DNA of 64,000 bases, taken from contig CAMZMU010000041.1 in the NCBI GenBank assembly GCA_947311845.1, positions 136,490,542 to 136,554,541 of the forward strand. The letters are read 5' to 3'. The translations under genes and the position numbers were made by a program. Positions within the stretch are counted from its first letter, which is position 1. Every line of letters starts with the position of its first letter. The notes beneath the pieces are model-generated. The model saw only the letters and a program-made list of their open reading frames with translations. It was not told the DNA's origin and did not search any database. This document shows positions 22,195 to 33,253 of this stretch, in pieces. This DNA comes from Poa pratensis. Its lineage: Eukaryota; Streptophyta; Magnoliopsida; Poales; Poaceae.

Positions 22195-23160
22195 TAATAC
22201 ATACAACTACGTGTATGTTGTATGCGTTTTAGAAGTTTTTTTTGTATTTTGGTCTATACAAAAAAAGGTAATTTTGAGGTGACATTGAGCTATTTTTCCT
22301 TTTTTACAGCAACAATTTTCTTTTTTTATAGATGGGAATCCCTTTTTATTTCACCAAAAATTTAGCATATAAGTACAAACATATGTACATATCCAACATA
22401 ATTTATTTCAAATTGTAAACTCTAAATAAATATAAATAAATGGGCTCCACATGATGTGAACATGTGAGAGAAGGAGAGGAGGGGTCCACTATGATGTGGA
22501 TATGTGGGAGAAGGAGAGACCTTCAAACGTACAACTACGTGTATGTTGTACCCGTTGTAGATGTTTTTTTTTTTGTATTTTGGTCTACACAAACAAAGTA
22601 ATTTTGAGGTGAAATTGAGCTATTTTTCCTTTTTTTACAGCCACAATTTTTTTATAGATGGGAATCCCTTTTTATTTCACCAAAATTCTAGCATATAAGT
22701 ACAAACATATGTACATAATCAATAGTATTTATTTCAAATTATAAACTCTAAATAAATATAAATAAATGGGGTTCACATGATGTGAACATGTGAGAGAAGG
22801 AGAGGAGAGGTCCACCATAATGTGGACATGTGGAAGAAGGAGAGAGTTTCAAATGTAAAACTACATGTATGTTGTACGCGTTCTAGAAGTTTTTTATTTT
22901 TTGGTCTACACAAAAAAAAAAATTGAGGTGAAATTGAGCTATTTTTCCATTTTTTTACAGTCACAATTTTCTTTTTTATAGATGAAAATTCATTTTTATT
23001 TCACCAATTTTTTTGCATATAAGTACAAACCTATGTATATATCCAATAGGATTTATTTCAAATTGTAAACTATAAATAAATGGAGTCCACATGATGTGAA
23101 CATGTGAGAGAAAGAGAGGAGGGGTCCACCATGATGTGGACATGTGGGAGAAGGAGAGAG
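22195..23160. repeat. Three tandem copies of an about 325-bp unit inside the Helitron
   Basis: Landmarks recur with this spacing: the phrase cgtgtatgttgta or close variant at about 22210, 22538 and 22865; tttttatttcacca at about 22345, 22670 and 22995; catgatgtgaacatgtgaga at about 22452, 22777 and 23091. The units are clearly diverged from one another. Confidence 0.9.
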
Positions 23161-24150
23161 CTCCATTCCTAGGGAGCTTAGTTCTTTTAGAGATTGCAAC
23201 GAGCTTGCCGTCACCATTGCTGATCGAAAATTCTTGACTACTGTCCATGATAACAGCACACCTTCACAGTATAGGGAGGGTGATCCTCTGGCTAGATTGG
23301 TGAAAGGATTTGGGATGTCCGCTCGACCACTCCCCTCTCCTCCACTCACACCTCTTCACGCCATGGATGCCTCGAGCTTCCTTCCAACCTCATGCCTCTA
23401 GACCCCATGGCTTCTCAGCGTCCCCTACCTTCTCCTCGCACCGCATGGCTGCGCCCCGCCAGCTCTCCTCTTCCACACCTACTCTTCTGAACAATTAGTA
23501 TATAGCCCAAAAAAAAAATCCTCTCTGAAGAAGTGAACATGGCGATGTTCCAAGATAGAGAGTTCATAGATGTGCAAAGCAAGTGGGGTTCAAAACTAAT
23601 CAACGGGCCCATGGGATTTTTTTCATCTGCGATGCCGTTTCGTCCGCGTCTTGCAGCAGGCTTCATGCTTCCTCTAGCAGCAGAGATCAAGAGGGGCACC
23701 GGGCACGGCCACACGGGGCGGCGAGGGTTGGGAGGTGGAGGCCTGAGGCAGGGACGACGATCGGTAGCCGGAGCGCTGCCGGTCGGCCACGTAGGTGGTG
23801 GCTTGCAAGCCCATGGGAGCACCGTGGCCAGAGCGGCGAGTGGGGGGCTGGGGGCACAGGGCGGCATGCAAAACCGGAGGCGCGGGGAAAGACCATGGGC
23901 ACCGGCCAGCGGCGATGGAATCCGGAGGCACACGGTCACCTTACGGCAGCGGGGAACCGGAGGCGCACAACCGCGCAGGGCATCGGGCGGCGGCGCACGT
24001 GGATCAGGGGCTCGCGTGATCCATAGACTGGGGAGGGAGATTTCTTATGGGAAGACAGAAAGGAGTAGAGTTCGTATCGGAAGACAGAGAGAAGGAGAGA
24101 GGAGCAGAGTTCGTATCAAACGTGAGCTCGCGTTTCCTTTGCATCGTTGA
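23160..24150. other. GC-rich interior of Helitron, possible gene fragments
   Basis: After the tandem repeats the base composition becomes GC-rich. Open frames exist on both strands but overlap and have the Arg/Gly/Pro composition of non-coding GC-rich DNA. No protein family recognised. Part of it (23212-23270) shares a short sequence with 21062-21092 near the inner terminator. Confidence 0.4.
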
Positions 24151-24420
24151 TTGAAAATTGAACGGACAAGATCTAAAGTGTTTGATGCTCGACATCTGGA
24201 CAATCTGGATCATCGATAAAAAAATGAACGGACAAGATTAAAAGTATCTCAACATGTTTGCTTTTTTAATAGTAGTATAGATAAGATGTTTTAACATTTA
24301 TTCATATTCACATATATTGTAGACATATTTTAATATGTATGTGCATTCATATTAGTATGCATGTGGACAACATGTTGGATAACTAGAACGTATTATATTT
24401 ATGCACGGAGGGAGGGAGTA

Positions 24421-25211
24421 TTTCTCTTTACATATAACGAGTTTTCAAGTGGCCTTTTGGCAAGCCTGCACGGACACATCACATCGACTACATCGAATGA
24501 ATGTTTGAACCCATTTGACATTATGTGATTGATTACTACGTGACTGAATGTGAATAACATTGTCCTTTCCGTCAATGTGTGAATATCCGCCTAGAGTATC
24601 ACAAAGATCTCACTTGAATATTGTTTTTACCAAAATTTACTTTTGTAATAATGAAACAATTTTCATGGTTAACTCTTCAAGCAATTTTCATGTCCATCAG
24701 TTAAAATGACCATCCAAAATATTCAATCCATTAAACTATAAATGTGTATACTTTTTTTTTCAGATATACTTTCACGTGGGGCACCGGCGTACCGGGTAGG
24801 TCCATGGACTCTCTCTCTCCCGACACGATGGCTTCCTCCCCGTTCCCGCGAAAGAATGGACCAACGCCGGCGCACGGAGCAGGATTGGCGGCCTATGTCT
24901 CATTCATCGCCAGCTAGTTTGTGCCGTTCTCGTGCTCGCCGCCGGACTGCAGCTTGCCTCGCGTGCAGCATCAACGGGGCCGCACCGAGCGGTAATTGGC
25001 TGCCTCATGCTCGTCGTGGCGTACCCAGTTCCTGTGCGCGCTGCCGGACTGCTGCTCGCCATGCGTGGGGAGATGGCGCGGGCGGCTGCCTCTTGATCTT
25101 CACCGCGTGAGTCAATCATGTGCGTGTCATTGTCGGGATCGAAGTCAATCTTTACGCCAACGAGCCAACCATGAACGCTATGGCGACGACGCTTTGGACA
25201 AACGAGACGTC
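24421..25211. other. Intergenic stretch
   Basis: AT-rich, then a GC-rich patch at 24770-25110 with overlapping frames on both strands. Nothing recognised. Confidence 0.35.
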
Positions 25212-25328
25212 CAATATCTTTGTAAAGAATTGTCCAAGAAATATGTTGTAACTAGAGGGTTACAGAGTAATCTATCAAGTATAGTATTGAGTGCCGCATG
25301 GTGGGGTCAGCACCTATAAATCTAAAAT
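25212..25328. repeat. Repeat alpha, copy 1
   Basis: It shares phrases ctttgtaaagaattgtcca, gtaactagagggtta and ctataaat with 32055-32166. The two copies differ by small indels. Confidence 0.8.
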
Positions 25329-25841
25329 GGTCTAAAACGAGGGGAGGGGTAGAGGGGCATTTGCCCCCCCCCCCCCAACCCCATAGGCACCTCCAGAACC
25401 TGGGTAAAACTCTATATTACTTCTAAATAGTATGATATGAAGTGTACGAAAAGGAATTTAGAGCGAAAATCATGATCGGGAAGATTTTCTAAATCAGCCT
25501 GTTGTGTTCAGTTCCTATAGCGTATTCTTTTGAGGCACTCTATCCTAGATCTACATCGATGGTAGATGTCTAACGAGTATGGTAATTTCAAATTGTAATA
25601 CATAATGTCACCTTTGATCTTTCGTGCAGCCATGCCCCCACTTAGGCTAAAAGAAGCAATTCTAATATATTGCGTCTAGGCAAATGTTGGCTTTGCCGAC
25701 AAACAAGCGTTGGAAAACAAATGATGGTTTAGTTATTGATCACCACATCATGTAGGAATTTGTTTTTGAATCAAGTGCACTCGGTAGACAACGTTGGGTG
25801 AATATATTACTTAAACTAGAGTCAATACAATTCTATTTGTT

Positions 25842-26504
25842 AACATCAAAGCATCCTCTGTAAAAAACCAAAGGCGACCTTGGACGCTCCCCTCCCCGTC
25901 ACTGTAGCAGGAGGCGTTTTCTTGGATCCCACCGTAGATCTCCACCTCGCCGGCGGGTTTTGTCGGATCCCTCGGTCTCCGCCGGCCGCCTCGGCGGCGG
26001 GAGGCCGGGGGATCTCCGTTCCTTGTCCTGTAAATAGTGTAGGAGTTCTGTGGTTGCAGGTCGTCGCTGCTCTAGAGGCGGAGGCATGGCGGCCGAAGTT
26101 TGCGGGCGGTGGATCTCTTCTCCGGCGGCGGCGCTCTGCGGAGCGTCGTCTTCGATCCATCGCCATCGACGCCCTCGCATCTCCACGGAGGTGCCGTGGG
26201 CGTCTTCCCCGTGGTAAGCTCCGATGGCGGCGGAGCTCCAAGATCCAGACTTTGAAGAAGAAGATGCAGCGGCGGTGCTCGACGGTGTAGGTCTTCCGGG
26301 ACCGGCGCTCGGCGACTTCCCGCTCGCCTGGGGACTGCCTCCGATCCAAGGCTTCGAGGGAGGCAGCGGCGGCGGCGCGCCACCGACGGCAACGGCGGGT
26401 CAACGACGCGGTCTTGGTGCAGAGGGGCGGGTTGTAATTTTTGTGTTTTCTGGGGTCCTCTCTGTAATTCCGATGTAATGTGTCTTTTTCCTCCGCAAAA
26501 AAAA
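25842..26504 (+). mobile_element. Short poly-A retroposon
   Basis: A 663-bp GC-rich unit ending in an A run is flanked by direct repeats of 18 bp, aatacaattctatttgtt, at 25824-25841 and 26505-26522. The poly-A tail and long target duplication indicate copying by LINE machinery. The 3' end (tgtaatgtgtctttttcctc then A) looks like a LINE tail, so an internally deleted LINE is the best guess; a processed gene copy is the alternative. Open frames in it do not resemble a known protein. Confidence 0.75.
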
Positions 26505-26522
26505 AATACAATTCTATTTGTT

Positions 26523-27140
26523 TCTCCATACATGAAAAAAAATACCCCAACAAACACGTCACACTCTAACACTCTCTTGCAGAACTTAGAAATTTCATGA
26601 ACATTACTATCGTCTTTATATTTCTCTTCTAGCCGATCACAGCTAGCATTAAGCGTAGAAGACTCAGAGATATGTAAAATCGTTTGCTCTTCAAAGTTAC
26701 AAGAAGAAGACTACAATCATAGCAATTGTCAATTATTTTGTCAAGCATGGAAATACTATTACTCCACCACTTTAAATCTTTTCCGAGAAGTTTTCTTTTG
26801 TGGAACTTTTCAGAGGAGTTTCAATATTGATGATAAACTTTTAGCACTATCACCATAAGAAAGGATCTCCCAAATAGTCATAACCACATAGAAAGACAGG
26901 CATTTTGATCCAATGTTTCTCAAAGCGAAAAACAGCCGCCTTGGGGATAGAGGTACACCCACCCTACAACATAACGTATGTGATCCTGTGTGGGACGAGT
27001 TATACTGCTAGAGGGCTTACCCTGTTATTTGGGAACTTAAGAGTACACAAAGGTGTGGTGAAAAACAAATCAAGTTGAACTAACAATGGGTTAGTTTGCA
27101 TGTTCAGTCCAAGTGTAAGAACAAACTTTGACGGGTAGCT
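26523..27140. other. Intergenic stretch
   Basis: AT-rich; no gene or known element recognised. Confidence 0.35.
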
Positions 27141-27498
27141 CAATCAAACACAAGTAGCCAAACATGTCTTTTAAACCAGAGATATTACTCATGTTTGCAC
27201 CAACGCCAACTATAAAAATGTCTTATGAAATGCACCAAAACATTGTAAGAGCAACGAATTAGAGACAATTTATAGAAATTGCATTGTGTCATTGTGTGTC
27301 TCCTCGGTTTGTATAGAAATAAGGAAGTAAGTCAGTTATTTGTTAAAGCGATAATATCTATTAAGTGGCATCAACATATAGATATAGACTTACCTTTTCA
27401 AAATCACGAAAGAGCATGCATCAAAAAGATTCATTAAAACCTCTTTGTGGTCATGTCGTGCGATTCCAAAAAGAGAGGGCTAACTTCACCCAGAGGCA
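27141..27498. repeat. Repeat beta, copy 1
   Basis: About 350 bp aligns with 33564-33913, with shared phrases gcaccaaaacat, cattgtgtgtctcctcggtt and cgaaagagcatgcat. Estimated identity is about 80-85 percent. Confidence 0.85.
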
Positions 27499-29624
27499 AA
27501 GCAGCAAGATGACTTTTCTGCCACTCGGTGTCCGTGTAAAAGAGAAATACTTAATACTCTCGTTTCATCATGAACTCCCTCCCTTATTCCTAAATTGTCT
27601 CATGTTTATGTCCCGGTGTGAGAACATTACATAGGAAAGCTAAAGTTGAATAATTGGATTTATCAGGAAGAAGAATCCCTGCCTCAATCGAGGTAAGGTA
27701 CGGGGCAGAGCAATTCGTCATGCACACCTTCGCTCTTAGTTACATACCTTCTCTCTTGGTTATGTCTTTTTTTATTGTTATTAGCAGAAGCAAATAGCAT
27801 GTGCCAAAGATCTAGTACTGTTACCGAAATAAGACAAGGAGTCGACAACTCGTTCAGGAGCAAAGACAACTTTGAAGTCAAGCCTTAAATTATTTCAAAG
27901 AATAAAACGTACTGATAAGAAATAGAACTCACAACCTAACAAACTACTATATATTGAACATAGCCAAGAACATAATTTACTTCCTTTGGATGTGTCATCT
28001 GTCAAATTTATACCAATTTGACCCAAATTTTGCTCAATATTATATTTTCTTGTCCCTTGAAGAAAATAGTTTATTTCGTGAAATTAGTCCGAAATTTTGA
28101 CGATTTGTTTCCTTTGCAACAAACCCACTACTCACCTAAACAACGAAGAGTTTTTGTTTTTCATGTATGTGTGTGTGAGGGTATTATCGCCTTGCAAACT
28201 AGAAGTAGAAAACCCATGTGTGCCAGCACGTGTCTAACGGGTTGAACAAGCAGAGTGTTCGAATGAAGAAACTTTATCACCAGTATCAAGTACAGCTCGT
28301 TGCTAATATCAGTGTATGGATAACACATGCATTCTGCTTTAAACTGCTAGTGGTTGAATGTTTTTGTAACTGGTATCGCTCTCTGACTAGCCAGATTTGG
28401 ATCCGACGTACAAAGATGGCACATGAGTACATTTTAGAGGTTTACTCTTTGTAGTATGATTCATAAACATATTTATAATAATGTGAAACACCGTGTTGGG
28501 TGACCATGTTGAATCTCGCTGATTCCAGCTGATTGTAAAAAGATAGATGTAGTTTCATGTGTATTATCTGATCCAATTGATCGAGAAAGGTCACATGGAG
28601 TGCAAGCTTGGGAAATGAAAGGTTGGGATATTACCAAACCTAACATCAATCACTCTGGGGGAAAGAGAGATTTTCCACATGTATACTGCTTACTTGTTCA
28701 AATACAGGGAGATCCCACATAGTCGAATCGATCGAAAAGGGTCTGTCTACCTCAGTCACAACCGAGTGTTGCTGCAGCCTGCAGGTATGTCAAACTTGTC
28801 ATTTGCTACATCGATAAGGACTGGGCAATACAAGGATTGAGTTAATACGCGTGAAATGTACGTTTCGCAGGAATCATGTGTCTGAGAGTGTCCCGATCAA
28901 TTTGTTCAGGGTCATTTTCTTGGCGCAATCATACACCGAAACTCCTTTTCACGGAACAAAAGGCGATCTTGGACCAAGTTGTAGTATGGAGTTTGCATTG
29001 TATTCCTTTATTTATGAGAGGAATACAATGTACACCGGCATGGACTGCACCGTCTTGCAAGAAAAAAAAAGAAACATGGATAGATATTCGGATATCTAAA
29101 ATATAGGTGTCCCATTTAGATTTAGATATATGCTCATATGCAACACGTCAAACGCTGGATCGGATGTGGAAATTGATGCCCCCTATCGCTGACGCACTCT
29201 CACTCATCGTGCACTGTCCAATACTACGCCTCTCGCCGCCTGTCCCCTGAGCCTGGGTGACCTGGCCGCCGCCGCCGGCGAGCCCAGTAACATCATTGGT
29301 CGTTGTTCGGCGTCACTTCGGCGTTTCTTTCTATCTCGCTGCCGAAAAGGACCGTTAGGTAATTGGTTACATAATCCACAACAGAAGTGAACCGCACGAG
29401 TGACGCAAACCAGACGAGAGAGACGGCCGGGCTCCCGAAAAGCAGCGGGGAGGCCGTTTCCTTCCCCGCGTGATCCAACGACACGGCAGTGTCAAACCCC
29501 GAGCCGCAACCTCGCGTCGATCGATGAAACGCGTCGACGGAGGGGAGGGGTGCGGCGCACGTAGCACGGCAGCGGACGCGATCGGAGTATGCATGCTGTG
29601 TTGGGATCGGCACTGTTTCCTTTC
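27499..29624. other. Intergenic stretch
   Basis: No gene recognised. ORFs are short and scattered. The last 150 bp (29480-29624) resemble sequence at about 20100-20200. Confidence 0.35.
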
Positions 29625-30556
29625 GAAAAGGTCTAAAATGAACCTTAAACTTGTAGCGAAAAGCTAAATCAAACCTTGAACTTGCAGTACCCAAAATTGA
29701 CACTCCGAACTTTGTAATCCTGGTTTATGTTGAACCCTAGACCCGATTGGCTCGTAAGAAAGAAAAAATAGCAGATTAAATAATCCGCTGCTCTAACTGA
29801 CAAAGAAGGCTCACTTGTCATCCCAATTAAAAAGTCTAGAAAGAAAAAAAAAATAAAAAAGTCAACGTCTCCTTCCTCCGACAGCCCCGCCCTGCCTTCT
29901 CAAATCCTGTCCCACATGGGCTTGCCGGGTTTTGATGGATGGGCACAGACCGAGCAGATGCGCGCTGGCTTGGACAAGGCGTGGCGGTGGGACGTTGGTG
30001 GCGGCCGTGGAGCACGCTGCAGCGGGGCGGCTGCGGGCCGCGGAGGCTTCGCTGGTGTTCGCGCGATGCCACAACACGGAGATGGATGAGAGGCTCAGAG
30101 CGACGAGGTCGTCGTCGCCGGGCTGCCCGGCACCCTCGACCAGCTCCTCCAATCCCCTTGCGCCGCCGGAGAGTGCGACACCGAGGACGCGCGATCGTGC
30201 TGCTTCGACACCCCCGCCCGCGCCGACAATTAGGAATCAGGGTGAAGACCTCGCCGGAATTAGGACGTCGCCGGCCGGCCTGCGGATGAGCAACGAAAAG
30301 GAAAATGTCACAGAAAAGCTATGGGATTTAGAGAGAAAAAAGAAATGATTTTTTTATTATGACATATGGGTCTCACTATCAGTGACAGTAGCCTTCAATC
30401 CCGGTCAGGATTATTGCTTTCTCAGTGCGCCAAATATATATAGGGTTCAAAATATACCGGAATTGCAGAGTTCAGAGTGTCAATTTTAGAAATTGCAATT
30501 TCAGGATTTGATTTAGCTTTTCGCTACAAGTTTAAGATTCATTTTGAACTTTTTCA
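29625..30556. mobile_element. MULE-type TIR element with GC-rich cargo (Pack-MULE candidate)
   Basis: Terminal inverted repeats of about 115 bp (29625-29745 and 30435-30556) share a stretch such as cttgtagcgaaaagc with its complement at the other end. The flanks are near-identical 9-mers, tttcctttc (29616-29624) and tttccttcc (30557-30565), the target-duplication length of Mutator-like elements. A related sequence without the insert occurs at about 20180-20235. The interior (29860-30300) is GC-rich with an open frame of 138 codons on the plus strand and others on the minus strand, compatible with a captured gene fragment. No transposase is present. Confidence 0.72.
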
Positions 30557-30565
30557 TTTCCTTCC

Positions 30566-31012
30566 TGCCTGTGACGGCGACATGGGCGGGAAGCGACACG
30601 GGCGCGGCGGCACACGTACCCAGAGCTAGCCGTCGACGACACCGGGTATCGGGTGAGGTGCTGATTATCTATTGGCCGATCTCGGCGCGCACGTCCGCAT
30701 CGCGACGTCGGCGCGACATTGCACGGATTTCCCCAGTTTGTGCCGGCGTTCATTTGGTGTCGAGTATCAAATTCCCAGCTCGTGTAGGCCGTTCATGTCG
30801 CCGTCCAAGGGCCCTCGTCCAAAGAGCAAATCCAACGATTTTTGTTGGCGGGTTGCACCCTCCCTGTCCGTTGTTATCTTTGCTCGTCGGCGCACGAAAA
30901 CTGACAAAATTTGCCCATTCCGCCATCGTGATCTTGGTGAGGATGGAGGGCACCTTCTTCTGCGATGCAAACCCGTCAGGAAATTACTGCAGGATCTAAA
31001 GCTTGGAAACCT
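30566..31012. other. GC-rich intergenic stretch
   Basis: Overlapping frames on both strands; none resembles a known protein. The first part (gaagcgacacgggcg) matches the right half of the empty site at about 20210-20230. Confidence 0.35.
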
Positions 31013-31218
31013 ACGCCTAAAATGGGTACAGTATACTGACCCGAAGGATCGCAGTTTTCAAGTGTGAACCAAATAGGAAAACACTATGCATCTCTCTGAT
31101 GTTTTTTTTTTTGAACAGTCTCTCTGATGTATCCATGGTGGCTCACTCGAAATAAGGTCGACCTTTCATGTTGATCATGTGGCTATGTGCATTCAAATAT
31201 TTAAGGAGTTCTTTATGA
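31013..31218. repeat. Repeat gamma, copy 1
   Basis: It aligns with 34466-34659; shared phrases include agtatactgacccgaaggat and aaggtcgacctttcatgttg. Copy 1 has an extra T-rich insertion of about 25 bp. Confidence 0.85.
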
Positions 31219-32054
31219 AAAAAATCGGGTGTGCATACACACATTTTACGTAGGCTCAATTTTTTTTCAACGTATTTGACAAGAAGACGGTGCGAGGCCA
31301 CGAGTCGAACACGGGTCGGTTGGAAGACACCACCGCGTCCCAACTACTGGGGTGAGTCAATGGGCAACTTTGAAGACTATATAAACCAGAAACAAAACAC
31401 ATTGTCACCCCCTCAAGCTAAATAATCAAATCACTATTTCGTGACGGAGATGGCAATGTCAGAAGCTGCGCACTTGGTCACCGTGATGGTTCTTAGCTTG
31501 ATAATATTGTCAGCAATCCACTAGGATGGAGCGACTGAAGCTCGTGTGTTGAAAGAAAGTAATCAAGTACCGGCGCGCTCCCTGGTTATTCCGGAGGCCT
31601 CTGCTATGCCATCATGTTTGGGTGGTCGTTCTAGGTGTCCCGGGTATGACGTTGGCCATTTTCTATATACTTTACCAGTTGTTGTACATGTATTTTCTCT
31701 AGTTCGGATAATATGGGCCGGAGGTAACCCGAAACTAATTTAATCAATATAAAATGTTCTCACTTATTTATACCAAATAATTGTTACTTTTTATAGTTTG
31801 TCCACTTAACATAAGACCGTAACTATTATATACTTTGTTATACATAGGGAAAAAATTACATACAACATGTTAAATTTTAGTATAGCATATCCTTGTCGTA
31901 AAATTTCAGTCATTTTGCTACAATTAATACACTTAATGCCGATTAAGACATATTTTGCAGAGAAATATGTGTTATACTTTTTCATCAACTTCAGTTTAGT
32001 ATTTTCTCTTAAAAATAGTGTATTTATATATGTCCATTGCCCCATTTCCATTAC
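31219..32054. other. Intergenic stretch
   Basis: AT-rich; no gene recognised. Confidence 0.35.
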
Positions 32055-32166
32055 AAATATCTTTGTAAAGAATTGTCCAACAAATATCTTGTAACTAGAG
32101 GGTTATAGAGTGCATGAATAATCTATCAATAAGGCCGCATGGTGGGTCACCATCTATAAATTTAAA
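32055..32166. repeat. Repeat alpha, copy 2
   Basis: Counterpart of 25212-25328. Confidence 0.8.
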
Positions 32167-32524
32167 TTGTGTTTTTTTATAAACCCGTGAGGGAGGAGTC
32201 ATACGTCTCAAACGTATCTATAATTTTTGATTATTTCATGCTTGTTATATATCATTGCCACATGTTTTTATAATGTTTTTAATATCATTTTGGCATATTT
32301 TATGGAAATAACCTATTAACAAGATGCCCAGTGCCAGTTCCTATTTTCTGCTGTCTTTTTGTTTCAGAAAAGTTAGTCGGGGAAGTTTCTCCGAATCGCC
32401 AAAAAATTTATGGGAATTATTTTTACATGGAAACAAAGCCAGAGCCGGGAGGGGAGCTGCAGGGAGCCCCACAGCCCCTAAACGCCACCCAGCCGAGGCC
32501 CAGGGCTTGGCCGCGGCTGGGGCC

Positions 32525-32805
32525 TGTAACACCCCGGCCACCCCCGGGCCGGGCCTGTCACCCCTGGCAGCTCGCTAGGATCTACAGACTGGCCACACAG
32601 ATCAACACTAGTCTTTTCTGCGCACTTTGTCCTCACTCGTGCGCACCGGGAACTAGTTCCCGGTCGGTCACCCATCCTTGGAGTGCTCCGGGCCAAGCAT
32701 GCTTAACCTCGGAGTTCCTTCCAGATGAGCTTCCGGAAAAGAAGTTGCAACTTGTTGATATGAGTATTCTATCAATCCTGTTAAGCCCTGAGCCAGGATC
32801 TCACA
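32525..32805 (-). repeat. Cassandra 3' LTR with 5S-like domain
   Basis: 281 bp. The 5S-like part lies at about 32660-32722, with box C complement at 32666-32676 and box A complement at 32693-32704. Confidence 0.93.
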
Positions 32806-32971
32806 TCCTTCCCCCCTTAGAAGACCGACGCCCTCGTCGGTCAGCCCCCAGTCCAGGAACTTCCCCTCTTGGTACACGTCTATGCGTCCAGTGCCGGCAC
32901 ATGCTCCACATGTCCGCGCCCCTGACCCGCACACGCCCGTGTTGCCGCGAAGGTTGGCTCTGATACCAAAT

Positions 32972-33253
32972 TGTAACACCCCGGCCACCCCCAGGCCGGG
33001 CCTGTCACCCCTGGCAGCTCGTTAGGATCTACAGACTGGCCCCACAGATCAACACTAGTCTTTTCTGCGCACTTTGTCCTCACTCGTGCGCACCCGGGAA
33101 CCAGTTCCCGGTCGGTCACCCATCCTTGGAGTGCTCCGGGCCAAGCACGCTTAACCTCGGAGTTCCTTCCAGATGAGCTTCCGGAAAAGAAGTTGCAACT
33201 TGTTGATATGAGTATTCTATCAATCCTGTTAAGCCCTGAGCCAGGATCTCACA
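32972..33253 (-). repeat. Cassandra 5' LTR with 5S-like domain
   Basis: 282 bp. The 5S-like part lies at about 33110-33172 and contains, on the minus strand, aagcgtgcttgg (box A) and gatgggtgacc (box C). Confidence 0.93.

Larger units (their letters stand above)
20407..24281 (-). mobile_element. Non-autonomous Helitron with two 3' terminators
   Basis: On the minus strand the element starts TCTATACTACTATTAAAAAA at 24281, immediately after host A (24282), and ends in CTAG at 20410-20407, immediately before host T. That is the 5'-TC, 3'-CTRR, A|T target pattern of Helitrons. A hairpin (ACGTGC, loop ATT, GCACGT) lies 9 nt before the terminal CTAG. A second complete terminator lies inside: hairpin GACGCG, loop of 6, CGCGTC, then 8 nt and CTAG at 21108-21105, again followed by T. 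No Rep/helicase ORF is present, so the 3,875-bp element is non-autonomous. It contains a three-copy tandem repeat and GC-rich segments that may be gene fragments. Confidence 0.82.
20388..24418. mobile_element. Stowaway MITE split by a Helitron
   Basis: The left piece is 20388-20406, starting ctttctccgtttctaaata after TA at 20386-20387. The right piece is 24282-24418, starting taagatgttttaac and ending cggagggagggag before TA at 24419-24420. Together they give a 156-bp Stowaway-type MITE with TA target duplication. The junction between the pieces is the typical interior of such MITEs, which confirms the Helitron borders. Confidence 0.8.
32525..33253 (-). mobile_element. Cassandra TRIM retrotransposon, complete
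   Basis: The 729-bp non-coding element has LTRs at 33253-32972 (5') and 32805-32525 (3') and the target duplication gggcc at 32520-32524 and 33254-33258. The minus-strand LTR runs from TGTGAGATCC to GTTACA. A primer-binding site tggtatcagagcc lies 3 nt inside the 5' LTR and a purine tract (aagggggaagga) precedes the 3' LTR. Each LTR contains a 5S rRNA-like domain with box A and box C. The internal region of 166 bp codes for nothing. The LTRs differ by about five substitutions and one indel by my count. Cassandra elements depend on other retrotransposons for proteins. Confidence 0.95.

Noticed and set aside
23533..24150. 205-codon plus-strand ORF in the Helitron
   Set aside because: Overlaps long frames on both strands, Gly/Arg-rich in all, no family resemblance; open by GC content.
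21105..24281. Helitron ending at the inner CTAG only
   Set aside because: The bases at 21104 and 24282 do fit an A|T target, but only the outer border at 20407 restores the Stowaway MITE, so the inner end is treated as an internal terminator.
25846..26562. 238-codon minus-strand ORF
   Set aside because: Runs through the poly-A tail and across the target duplication of a plus-strand retroposon, so it cannot be a gene.
31280..31355. tRNA-like patch (gtcgaacacgggtcgg)
   Set aside because: No acceptor stem or anticodon arm can be formed around it.
32660..33172. Genuine 5S rRNA genes
   Set aside because: Only the middle part of 5S is present, twice, each time inside an LTR with TG...CA ends; this is the Cassandra domain, not rDNA.
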